A DNA stretch of 37,253 nt from Hyphomonadaceae bacterium UBA2389 (lineage in GTDB: Bacteria > Pseudomonadota > Alphaproteobacteria > Caulobacterales > Aquidulcibacteraceae), in NCBI GenBank assembly GCA_002343395.1, contig DDSN01000015.1:1-37253 (forward strand), in the 5' to 3' direction. The number at the start of each line of letters is the position of its first letter. Position 1 is the stretch's first letter. Of the stretch, positions 14,812 through 22,225 are shown piece after piece. The notes beneath the pieces were generated by a model. The model searched no databases, was not told the origin of the DNA, and worked only from the letters and a program-made list of their open reading frames with translations. The position numbers and the translations under genes were made by a program.

Positions 14812-16271
14812 CTGAACGGCGGCTCATCGAAAGCCCGCAGCTTGCGCGAGTGCAAGCGGTCGCGATTCTTCTTGAGGAGCACGATCGTCTCCAAACCGAT
14901 CCGCAAATGCGCGCCGATGGCGCTGTCGTAGAAGCGGTCAGACACGCCAGGCAGTTTGATCTCGCCGTGCGCCGGCTTGTCCGATACGCACAGCAACACG
15001 CCATACGGCACCCGCAACCGGAAGCCCTGCGTCGCGATGCACGCGCTCTCCATGTCGACGGCGATGGCGCGTGATTGCGACAACAACTGGCGCTCCTGAT
15101 TGTAATTGAGCTCCCAGTTGCGATCCGCGTAGGACACCACTGTTCCCGTGCGCAAGCGCCGCCGCAAGTCCTCTTTGTCGCCGCCGGCGACCGAGGTCGC
15201 CGCTTGCTGCAACGCGATCTGCACTTCCGCGATGGCGGGGATGGGCACTTCGAGCGGCACGCGATCGTCAAGGATTTTATCGCGCCGCAGATAGGCATGC
15301 GCGAGCACGTAGTCGCCAATCCGTTGCGTGTGCCGCAACCCGCCGCAATGCCCAATCATGAGCCAACAATGAGGACGCAGCACCGCCAGGTGATCGGTGA
15401 TCGTCTTCGCGTTTGAGGGGCCAACGCCGATATTGACCAGCGTTACACCGTCGTTGTCCGGCGTTTTCAGATGGTAGGCCGGCATCTGGTATTTGCGCCA
15501 CGGCGCATCAAGCGCCTTGGCTTCCGCGTTTGGATCGCCGGCCTCAATGGTGAGCTTGCCGGGGCATGACAGCGCCCAGCCTTTTGGCCCGTTACGCACC
15601 CCTTCCGCGGCCCAGCGCACGAATTCCTCGACATAACGCTGGTAGTTGGTGAACAAAATCCAGGGCTGCACATCCGACCATGGCGTGCCGGTGTAGTGCT
15701 CAATGCGCTTCAGGGAATAGTCGGTGCGCGGCGCGTCGAACAACGCCAAGGGACGCGATCCATCCAAGCGCTCCACACGCAACCCGTCGACGACGGCGTC
15801 GCCGACCTGCGTCAGCCGCGGATTGGGAAAATGACGCGCCAGATCTTCAGCTGGGACATTGTCGAACGCATGCGCGCCCGCCGCATCAAGCACAAACGAG
15901 TACGGAATTTCGGTGTCGCTGACGCGAACGCTGAGTTCGGCACCATAATCCTCGACGAGCAGAGTAAGCTGCTCAATCAAGTATTCACGGAAAAATCCGG
16001 GCTGCGTGATCGAAACAGCGTATTCGCCCGGCCATGTAAGTTGACCATAAGCGCGCGCCAAGCGCGGCGCCGGCCCATCCGAGTGATAGGTGACGCGTAG
16101 TTCAGGATACCGAAACAGCGCGCGCTCCTCACTGGTCGGAGGCGTGCCGGTTTCCGCAAACCGGCGTACAGATTCAATAAGGGATGTGACTGCGCGCTTG
16201 TGCAGCGCTTCGAGCCGATCAACGGCCTGCTTGGGTGTTTTGGGATCTTCCATGGCGGACTTATCCGCCAC
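14808..16271 (-). CDS. amn: AMP nucleosidase
   Basis: 487 residues, usual length for Amn. It hydrolyses AMP to adenine and ribose 5-phosphate, controlling adenylate pools. The N-terminal AMP-nucleosidase domain (~15-190, with RVTYHSDGPAPRLARAYGQ) is followed by the PNP/UDP-phosphorylase fold (~255-470, with IGHCGGLRHTQRIGDYV and AVDMESACIATQGF; the ME of VDMES contacts ribose in this fold). I chose the GTG at 16271 because GGGAGGA lies 4-5 nt upstream; the ATG at 16253 has no such site. It is translationally coupled to the downstream lipoprotein. Confidence 0.93.
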   Translation of the reverse strand: MADKSAMEDPKTPKQAVDRLEALHKRAVTSLIESVRRFAETGTPPTSEERALFRYPELRVTYHSDGPAPRLARAYGQLTWPGEYAVSITQPGFFREYLIEQLTLLVEDYGAELSVRVSDTEIPYSFVLDAAGAHAFDNVPAEDLARHFPNPRLTQVGDAVVDGLRVERLDGSRPLALFDAPRTDYSLKRIEHYTGTPWSDVQPWILFTNYQRYVEEFVRWAAEGVRNGPKGWALSCPGKLTIEAGDPNAEAKALDAPWRKYQMPAYHLKTPDNDGVTLVNIGVGPSNAKTITDHLAVLRPHCWLMIGHCGGLRHTQRIGDYVLAHAYLRRDKILDDRVPLEVPIPAIAEVQIALQQAATSVAGGDKEDLRRRLRTGTVVSYADRNWELNYNQERQLLSQSRAIAVDMESACIATQGFRLRVPYGVLLCVSDKPAHGEIKLPGVSDRFYDSAIGAHLRIGLETIVLLKKNRDRLHSRKLRAFDEPPFR

Positions 16272-16292
16272 TCGTTCCTCCCGTCAAGCCCC

Positions 16293-16829
16293 TCAGGTCT
16301 CGCGCGGGATCGGGTCGATCAAGCGCGAGCGGCGATAGGCCGTGTGATTGAGGGTCATGGGCGAACCGATGATCATCCCGATCGGAGAAACGTACTGATA
16401 CTCGGACTCGGCCATGATGATGCTCGTGCCAGGACGCATCATGTCCGCCGGCAGCGACACGGTGGAGTTCGCGATGCGCGCCGCCATCCCGCGACCTTCG
16501 CTCCACACCACGCGCGCCGTTGCCGCATCCTGGATGCTGATGCTGGTGATGCGCAGATTGAGATCCGCGGCGTTGTCGGGGACCATCAAGATTTCCGTGG
16601 CCCGCCACAGACCTTCAACTTCCTCATCCGTAACCTCGGTGTCACGCGAAATGACGTCCGCGAGCGAGGCGGTGGTGTTTTCCGCGCGGCGATTGGAGCC
16701 AAGGACGTCGATGAGCTCCACCGCGCCGAACAAAAGCAGCACCATCATCGGCAGGAGTATGGCGAACTCTAGCGCGGCGAGACCGGAGCGCGCGGCGCTA
16801 AAGCGGCGGAGGCGTGCAATCAACCGCAT
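16293..16829 (-). CDS. TadE-like pseudopilin, pilus assembly (second of pair)
   Basis: 178 residues. An N-terminal basic stretch is followed by SGLAALEFAILLPMMVLLLFG, the TadE-type prepilin-like helix with a glutamate (LEF) after the expected cleavage region. The C-terminal ~130 residues would be periplasmic. TadE/TadF pseudopilins are processed by the CpaA/TadV peptidase and needed for Flp pilus assembly. Its ATG shares one base with the upstream gene's stop (TGATG), so the pair is translationally coupled. Confidence 0.85.
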   Translation of the reverse strand: MRLIARLRRFSAARSGLAALEFAILLPMMVLLLFGAVELIDVLGSNRRAENTTASLADVISRDTEVTDEEVEGLWRATEILMVPDNAADLNLRITSISIQDAATARVVWSEGRGMAARIANSTVSLPADMMRPGTSIIMAESEYQYVSPIGMIIGSPMTLNHTAYRRSRLIDPIPRET

Positions 16830-17377
16830 CAGAAGGGCTCGTTACGGAACATCATGGTGGATACAAGCAGGCGGTCGCCATTGCCGGCGTTCGCGAAAAT
16901 CGCCTGGAACATCGGCGTCATCACGTGCCAGCGATAATAGGCGCGTACGACGACGATCTCGGAGGACGCGCCCGGCTGAAACCCGAACCCAGCCGGATTA
17001 AGCTGACCGTTGACGATCGGGTTCGCGAGATTGTCGGCCGCATCGACGAAGGAGGGAAACGTTCGCACGTCCAGGAACAGGTTCGCTTCGCAGTCGACAT
17101 TCAAGAGAAAGTTCACGTCCGCGCAGATCGCGTCCTGAATCTCATCGTAGGTGACGCCGTTCTCTTGCGCCTGCCCCGTGCGAATTTCACGGGCGCGGCG
17201 GTCGACCGCCTGGTCCAACGTGGTCTGCATGAAGCCGACCATCGACACTTCGGCGACGCCGATCACAAGCATGAAGAACGGCACGGCGACAAAGCCGAAC
17301 TCAATCGCGGTCGAGCCCTCGCGCGCTTTGCAGAAGCGGCCGATCGCGCGGCGTATCATTTTGACGGGCGCAAACAT
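16829..17377 (-). CDS. TadE-like pseudopilin, pilus assembly (first of pair)
   Basis: 182 residues; GGAG lies 7 nt upstream of the ATG. The EGSTAIEFGFVAVPFFMLVIG segment is the classic TadE motif: a glycine before the processed helix and E at +5. The periplasmic part has cysteines (AICADVNFLLNVDCEA) that could form a disulfide. It leads a two-gene operon with the second TadE-like protein. A near-consensus CtrA site (17436-17450) stands about 60 bp upstream, consistent with cell-cycle control of pili. Confidence 0.87.
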   Translation of the reverse strand: MFAPVKMIRRAIGRFCKAREGSTAIEFGFVAVPFFMLVIGVAEVSMVGFMQTTLDQAVDRRAREIRTGQAQENGVTYDEIQDAICADVNFLLNVDCEANLFLDVRTFPSFVDAADNLANPIVNGQLNPAGFGFQPGASSEIVVVRAYYRWHVMTPMFQAIFANAGNGDRLLVSTMMFRNEPF

Positions 17378-17435
17378 GAGAACTCCGAGCCTGCAATCTA
17401 GGCGCCGAAGCCCTGAATTTCCGTCAAAATAGAGC

Positions 17436-17450
17436 GTAAACGGCGGTTAA
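17436..17450 (-). promoter_or_regulatory. Candidate CtrA-binding site upstream of the tadE pair
   Basis: On the minus strand the sequence reads TTAA-CCGCCGT-TTAC, one mismatch from the Caulobacter CtrA consensus TTAA-N7-TTAA. It begins ~60 bp upstream of the first TadE-like start and overlaps the stop codon of the upstream gene. Confidence 0.5.
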
Positions 17451-17893
17451 TTGCTTCGCGCGGTCGAAGCGTGACGCGCGATCTGGTCGTTCACCGAGGC
17501 CGAAACCTCGCCATCGCCGATGTCCGGACGCGGCCTGCACAGCGGCGTGCATTCAAGGCGCGCCGTCTGCACGCCGCGCGTAACCATAACCACGTCGGTT
17601 TCATCGGGCGAGACGACGATGCGGCCGGAATAGAGCACGCGGCCGTTGGCCCCGACAACCACCAGGTTCGTCGATCCGTAAGAGCGCCCGGTCACAAACA
17701 AGAAGCGGTCGTTCTGGACCGAAACCCCCGCGATCGATGGATTGCCCACCGCCACGCCCTCCGCAGCTTCCGCCAAACGAATGGGAAAGGCCTGGTCCAA
17801 CGCCACGCGGATGTCGCGCGCCGATGCAGTCTCAGCGGCGGCGAAAACCCCGAGCGCCGCGACAACGGCGGCAAATGCACGAAAAGCCCGCAT
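17447..17893 (-). CDS. Stand-alone secretin N-terminal domain protein (CpaC N-domain-like)
   Basis: 148 residues; AAGGA lies upstream of the ATG. A signal peptide (cut near ASA) precedes the 'pilus assembly N-terminal' domain: VALDQAFPIRLAEAAEGVAVGNPSIAGVSVQ, then RSYGSTNLVVVGANGRVLY. CpaC in this window has the same layout (DAVDILISNPQIADATV-like region, then GRALGQTNIFFFDAGG), but here the secretin channel domain is missing. It probably sits in the periplasm and may bind or modulate the CpaC secretin N-domain; this is inference. It is transcribed away from flp and toward the tadE pair. Confidence 0.8.
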   Translation of the reverse strand: MRAFRAFAAVVAALGVFAAAETASARDIRVALDQAFPIRLAEAAEGVAVGNPSIAGVSVQNDRFLFVTGRSYGSTNLVVVGANGRVLYSGRIVVSPDETDVVMVTRGVQTARLECTPLCRPRPDIGDGEVSASVNDQIARHASTARSN

Positions 17894-18153
17894 GGCGGCG
17901 TCCTTCTCAACTCACTTAACATAGCGAGCTACGCGCGAATGGTTTCGGGATCGCTAAGAAACGGCGAGTGAGCCTTCTCTTACATTATATAGAGGCGATG
18001 AAAATCGCGCGCGTGCTTAACGCAAAATTTTCCTTTTATGTTGGGCGAAGCGTAAACCCAACGCGATGTAATCTCCGCCTGCGTCTGGGATGGGTGTCGG
18101 GTGCGACGCTCCACCGGGCCGGTGAAAAGCACTCGACAATAGGAGAAAGTTAC

Positions 18154-18321
18154 ATGTTGAAGCGTTTCCTGAAGAACGAAGATGGCGCCACCGCGATCGA
18201 ATACGGCCTGATCGCCGCTCTGATCGGCGTCGCCATCATCACGGCGGTCGGCCTGGTTGGCTCGAGCCTCGACACGACGTTCACGGGCGTGTCCACCACG
18301 CTTGACAGCGCGCAGCCGTAA
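18154..18321 (+). CDS. pilA: Flp/Fap-type IVb pilin (major pilin)
   Basis: 55 residues; AGGAGA stands 8 nt upstream of the ATG. This is the structural subunit of the Tad (Flp) pilus used for adhesion and surface sensing. The basic leader MLKRFLKNEDG is followed by ATAIEYGLIAALIGVAI; cleavage after G11 leaves E and Y at +5/+6, the Flp signature. It is processed by CpaA and assembled by CpaF/TadB/TadC. It has its own 260-bp upstream region, and two hairpins separate it from cpaA, so it is likely a separate, highly expressed transcript. Confidence 0.95.
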   Translation: MLKRFLKNEDGATAIEYGLIAALIGVAIITAVGLVGSSLDTTFTGVSTTLDSAQP

Positions 18322-18337
18322 TAAGCTGAGTTGAAAT

Positions 18338-18362
18338 GGGCCGCCGCCCTCGGCGGCGGTCC
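18338..18362 (+). terminator. GC-rich hairpin directly after the pilin gene
   Basis: GGGCCGCCGCC (18338-18348) pairs with GGCGGCGGTCC (18352-18362) over a 3-nt loop: 11 pairs, one of them G-U. No T-run follows. Its place 16 nt after the pilin stop suggests a 3' stabiliser or a first terminator arm. Confidence 0.55.
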
Positions 18363-18385
18363 ACAACGCATATCCCCTACTCCGG

Positions 18386-18416
18386 CGCCGCCCCCTCGGG
18401 GCGGCGTCTTTGTTTT
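18386..18416 (+). terminator. Rho-independent terminator between flp pilin and cpaA
   Basis: CGCCGCCCC (18386-18394) pairs perfectly with GGGGCGGCG (18398-18406) over a 3-nt loop, followed by TCTTTGTTTT. It is the clearest intrinsic terminator in the window and should end most pilin transcripts before cpaA (ATG at 18454). Confidence 0.85.
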
Positions 18417-18453
18417 AAGACAATCTCAAGCGGCGCGGCGCACTGAAGACGCA

Positions 18454-18960
18454 ATGATCGCACTCGCCGCGCTTTTCCTTTTCGTGGGCTTGCTCCTTTA
18501 CGCCGCCGCCTCGGACGTCGCGAGCCTCACCATCCCCAACTGGCTGTGCATCGCGCTCGCAGCCGCCTTTCCGATCGCGGCCCTGCTCACAAGCGTTCCG
18601 CTGTCGCAACTAGGCATGCATGCACTGTTCGGTTTCGCCGTGCTGGCGGTCGGGTTCTTTCTCTTTCAAGCCAACATCCTTGGCGGCGGCGACGCAAAAC
18701 TGCTCGCCGCGGTCGCGGTCTGGACCGGCTATCCTGCGTTTCTCCCATTCTTGTTCTGGATGGCGGTGTCCGGCGGCATTCTCGCCGCATCGTTGCTGGC
18801 CGCGCGCCAAGTCATGAAACAAACCGAAACGAACCCGCCGTTCGTGAACCGTTTGTTGAAAGAGCAAAACGGCATTCCCTACGGCGTCGCGATCATGATC
18901 GGCGGCTTGGCGTGCGCGCCACAGATTCCGATTCTGTCAAGCGCGTTAACTCTGCCTTAG
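18454..18960 (+). CDS. cpaA: Prepilin peptidase CpaA/TadV
   Basis: 168 residues of mostly transmembrane helix. It is the aspartic leader peptidase for Flp pilin and TadE-like pseudopilins in the inner membrane. Catalytic aspartates are D21 (AASDVASLTIPNW) and D80 (GGGDAKLLA). Like other TadV proteins it lacks the N-terminal methyltransferase domain of PilD. I chose the ATG at 18454 because extending upstream would run through the terminator. It lies between the pilin gene and cpaB. Confidence 0.92.
   Translation: MIALAALFLFVGLLLYAAASDVASLTIPNWLCIALAAAFPIAALLTSVPLSQLGMHALFGFAVLAVGFFLFQANILGGGDAKLLAAVAVWTGYPAFLPFLFWMAVSGGILAASLLAARQVMKQTETNPPFVNRLLKEQNGIPYGVAIMIGGLACAPQIPILSSALTLP
18946..18960 (+). 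promoter_or_regulatory. Candidate CtrA-binding site upstream of cpaB, with two GANTC sites
   Basis: TTAA-CTCTGCC-TTAG differs by one base from TTAA-N7-TTAA. It covers the last codons and stop of cpaA, ~56 bp before the cpaB ATG. GANTC sites at 18994 and 19007 lie between it and cpaB, a combination seen in Caulobacter cell-cycle promoters. Confidence 0.5.
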
Positions 18961-19015
18961 CCATGAACGTGATCCCTAGCTGTGTCCGGGACCGAATCAC
19001 GCGGGGGAGTCATTC

Positions 19016-19810
19016 ATGTCAGCGCGTCAGCTGATCGTTCTGGCCGTTGCCGCCATCGCGGCGATCGGCGCGCTGTTTCTCATTCGCACGATGGGCGGCA
19101 ACCGCGCCGCGCCGGTTGCCGAAAACACGCAAGCGGTCGTCGGTGAACAGGTTTTGATCGCGGCGCGCGACATCGCCCAAGGCGCGGCGCTGACGCCGAG
19201 CGATCTTGGCGTGGCGCAGTTTCCGGAAGGATCTGTTTCTCCGACATTCGTCCGCCTTTCCGCGCAGCCTTCCGCGCAAGCGGAGTTTGTCGGCGCGGTG
19301 ACGCGGCGCCCGTTCGCGCGCGGCGAGCCAATCACCACCGGCTCGGTGGTGCAGCCGGACGGCCGCGGCTTCATGGCGGCGCAATTGCCCGCCGGGTATC
19401 GCGCGATGGCGCTTGAGATCGACGACGGCACCGCCGCTGGCGGTTTCATTCAACCCAATGATCGCGTGGACGTGATCGTCACCCACAAGGACGATGAAAG
19501 CGGCAATGACGCCGTGCGTAGCGAAGTGGTCGTGGAAGACGTGCGCGTGCTTGCGCTCGGCGAAACCACGTCGCCGCAAACCAGCGGCGAAGGTCCGCAA
19601 CGCATCCAAGCCAGCGTCGCGGTGCTTGAAGTCACCGCCGCCGACGCCCGCGCGCTCGCGATGGCGCTTGAGCTGGGCGACGTCAGCCTCGCCTTGCGCG
19701 GCGTTCAAGTTGAAACCGTGGGCATGACGCGGTCCACGGCAGGTTCCGGACAGTCCTCCGGCGCGGTTCGCGTTCACGCATTTGGCTCGGTCACCGGAGG
19801 CGGACAATGA
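19016..19810 (+). CDS. cpaB: Flp pilus assembly protein CpaB/RcpC
   Basis: 264 residues; GGGGGAG precedes the ATG. A single N-terminal transmembrane segment (~5-23) is followed by a SAF domain (~45-110, with VLIAARDIAQGAALTPSDL) and a beta-rich RcpC domain with a long loop. CpaB is a periplasmic, peptidoglycan-associated partner of the CpaC secretin. It heads the cpaBCDEF-tadBC operon and ends in an ATGA overlap with cpaC. A CtrA-like site stands just upstream. Confidence 0.92.
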   Translation: MSARQLIVLAVAAIAAIGALFLIRTMGGNRAAPVAENTQAVVGEQVLIAARDIAQGAALTPSDLGVAQFPEGSVSPTFVRLSAQPSAQAEFVGAVTRRPFARGEPITTGSVVQPDGRGFMAAQLPAGYRAMALEIDDGTAAGGFIQPNDRVDVIVTHKDDESGNDAVRSEVVVEDVRVLALGETTSPQTSGEGPQRIQASVAVLEVTAADARALAMALELGDVSLALRGVQVETVGMTRSTAGSGQSSGAVRVHAFGSVTGGGQ

Positions 19811-21519
19811 ACGTTAGGAAGTCCCTCCGCGCAACGCTGCTGACCGCGGTCTCCGCGGCCGTTGCGTTGACGCCCGGCCATGTCATCGCGCAGGCGGAAT
19901 CGACAACCGTCGCGTCCATGCGCATCAACAACGGCGGCGGCGCGCAATCCGCGTCCTTGGTTCTGCCCTTCGGCAAGTCGGCGATCATCGATCTGCCCGC
20001 CGATGCGCGCGACATCCTCATCAGCAATCCGCAGATCGCCGACGCCACGGTGCGCACGTCGCGCCGCGCCTACGTGATCGGCCGGGCGCTTGGCCAAACC
20101 AACATCTTCTTCTTCGACGCGGGCGGGCGCCAGATCGCGAACGTCGAAATTCGCGTTGAGCCGGACGTCGCGCCGCTGAACGAGTTGCTGCGTCGCCACG
20201 CGCCGGATGCGAACATTCACGCTGAAGCCGTCAATGCGTCGGTTGTGTTGTCGGGCACGGCGCGCAGCGCCTCCGAGGCCGATCGCGCGCACCAACTGGC
20301 GCTCACTTTCCTGGGCATCGCAGGCGGAACCGGCGCGGGCGACGGGCAAGCCGGCGGCCCCAATTCGCCGGGCGCCAATCAAGCCGGCGGCAGCACGCCG
20401 CGCGTGATCAACCTCATTCAGGTCGAGGGCAGCGAGCAAGTGCTCGTGCGCGTGCGCGTCGTCGAGATGAGCCGCACGCTGGTGCGTCAGCTCGGCATCA
20501 ACGGCAACTACGAGGAAATCATCAACCGGTTGCTGCCGGAAGACGCCTTCGTCGATATCGCCACCCGCAACGGCTACTCGATCAACGGCGGCCTGCTCGG
20601 TGGTCTCACCGCGCAAGGCGGCATCGCGGAAACCATCCTCAATCCCGCGAGCGTCACCTATCCGAGCGGCACAGTGGGGAACTTCCCGCCCGGTTCCGCA
20701 GGCGTGGGCGGCTACTCGCAAGAACCGATCTTTGACAGCGGCGGCAACGTCATTGGCACGCGCACGACCTACGGCCCCGCCAACACCGGCACGGCGCGCC
20801 AGACAGACGCGACCATCGAAGCCTTTGAACGCGCCGGCCTCCTGCGCGTTCTGGCCGAGCCCAATCTCACCGCGATCTCCGGAGAAGCGGCGCGTTTTCT
20901 CGCGGGCGGCGAATTCCCCGTTCCCGTAAGCTCCGACGACGGCCAGATTTCCGTCGAATTCAAGCCGTTCGGCGTTGGCTTGGCGTTTACGCCGATCGTC
21001 ATGTCGGGCGGCCGCATCTCTCTGAAGGTCGCGACTGAAGTGAGCGAGCTCACCACCGAAGGCGCGATTTCCACGGGCGATACGCCAATTCGCAACCAAG
21101 ACGGCACAACGACCGTCATACGCGGCATCACCATTCCCGCTCTGCAAGTACGCCGCGCCGAGACGACGCTTGAGATGTCGTCGGGCAGTTCGATCGTGCT
21201 CGCGGGATTGATGCAGGAGCGTTCCCGCCACGCCTACGAAGGCGTTCCCGGCGTCATGAACGCGCCGGTGCTCGGCTCCCTCTTCCGCTCGCGCGACTTC
21301 GTCAACAACGAGACGGAGCTAGTGATCTTGGTGACGCCATACCTCGTGCGCCCCACCGATCCAGACAATCTGCGTACGCCCGCCGACGGCTTCATGAATC
21401 CGAGCGAAGGCGAAAGCGTTCTGACAGGCCGGCTCAATGCGCTCTATCGCCCCGCGAACGGATCAGCGGGCGGCAGCGGTGAACAACTCCAAGGTCCGGT
21501 CGGGCATGTGATCGAATGA
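19807..21519 (+). CDS. cpaC: Outer-membrane secretin CpaC/RcpA of the Tad pilus
   Basis: 570 residues. A signal peptide (~1-30) is followed by the pilus N-terminal domain (~45-120), a BON-like region (~125-185) and the secretin domain (~200-510, ending with VPGVMNAPVLGSLFRSRDF and ELVILVTPYLVRP). It should form the multimeric outer-membrane channel for the pilus. A ~70-residue Gly/Asn/Ser-rich insert near 265-330 is probably a gate or extracellular loop. The start overlaps the cpaB stop and its stop overlaps the cpaD start (ATGA at both). Confidence 0.95.
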   Translation: MNVRKSLRATLLTAVSAAVALTPGHVIAQAESTTVASMRINNGGGAQSASLVLPFGKSAIIDLPADARDILISNPQIADATVRTSRRAYVIGRALGQTNIFFFDAGGRQIANVEIRVEPDVAPLNELLRRHAPDANIHAEAVNASVVLSGTARSASEADRAHQLALTFLGIAGGTGAGDGQAGGPNSPGANQAGGSTPRVINLIQVEGSEQVLVRVRVVEMSRTLVRQLGINGNYEEIINRLLPEDAFVDIATRNGYSINGGLLGGLTAQGGIAETILNPASVTYPSGTVGNFPPGSAGVGGYSQEPIFDSGGNVIGTRTTYGPANTGTARQTDATIEAFERAGLLRVLAEPNLTAISGEAARFLAGGEFPVPVSSDDGQISVEFKPFGVGLAFTPIVMSGGRISLKVATEVSELTTEGAISTGDTPIRNQDGTTTVIRGITIPALQVRRAETTLEMSSGSSIVLAGLMQERSRHAYEGVPGVMNAPVLGSLFRSRDFVNNETELVILVTPYLVRPTDPDNLRTPADGFMNPSEGESVLTGRLNALYRPANGSAGGSGEQLQGPVGHVIE

Positions 21520-22214
21520 GGCGCATCATGAACTCTCGTCTGCCTGTAATAGCGCTTGGATTGAGCGCCCTTGGCGCTTGCGCCAGCGTACCGGCGCCCT
21601 CGCCGGATGGACCGGCGCTCGCCACGCAGGCCGATCGCCATCGCATCACGGTGTCGGAAGCGTCCGAGCGCATCGAAATTCCCGTGACCGCCAACGCAGG
21701 GACGCTGTCTTCCGGCGATCACGCGAATTTGCGCGGATTGGCCAGCGGTTACCTGCGTTATGGCCATGGCGCGCTCGTGCTGAGCGCTCCGGCGGGCGGC
21801 GCCAACGCCGACGCCGCCGCGCGGCTCGCGCAGCAAGCGCGTGACTCTCTCGTGGATTCCGGCGTCTCCTACGCCGCGATCGCAAGCTCCGTCTATGACG
21901 GCGCTGGAGGCGATGCGCCCATCGTCGTGAATTTCACGCGCTACGAAGCCGAAGCGCCGCAGTGCGCGCCGCTTTGGGAGCAAGACCTCGCGCACCAGAG
22001 CAACAACCAGCCTTGGGAAAGCTTCGGCTGCGCCACGCAAGCGAACCTCGCCGCCTTGGTAGAGGACCCCGCGGACCTGCTTGAGCCGCGCGATGCCGGC
22101 GCTCGCGACAGCATCCGCCGCGCGACGGTGATGGAAGCCTACCGCGACGGCGAGCAGACCCACGCCGAGCGCAGCACGGACGAACGCATTACGATCAGCA
22201 ACGCGGTGCAATAG
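21516..22214 (+). CDS. cpaD: Pilus assembly lipoprotein CpaD
   Basis: 232 residues. A lipobox-like segment (LSALGAC) lies at the end of the signal peptide, placing the mature protein at the outer membrane. The C-terminal half holds the CpaD-family pattern FGCATQANLAALVEDPADLLEPR. CpaD assists CpaC localisation or stability. A second in-frame ATG at 21528 (MNSRLP) would give a shorter, equally good signal peptide. It is coupled to cpaC by an ATGA overlap. Confidence 0.92.
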   Translation: MRRIMNSRLPVIALGLSALGACASVPAPSPDGPALATQADRHRITVSEASERIEIPVTANAGTLSSGDHANLRGLASGYLRYGHGALVLSAPAGGANADAAARLAQQARDSLVDSGVSYAAIASSVYDGAGGDAPIVVNFTRYEAEAPQCAPLWEQDLAHQSNNQPWESFGCATQANLAALVEDPADLLEPRDAGARDSIRRATVMEAYRDGEQTHAERSTDERITISNAVQ

Positions 22215-22225
22215 GGTTTCGACAC

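Noticed and set aside
18017..18031. TTAA-N7-TTTT as a CtrA site upstream of the pilin
   Set aside because: Two mismatches in the second half-site in an AT-rich patch; too weak to call, although CtrA control of pilin would be expected.
19774..21231. 485-codon minus-strand open frame across cpaC and the end of cpaB
   Set aside because: Antisense of a well-defined secretin; the frame is rich in Arg/Asp/Ala repeats and has no recognisable motif.
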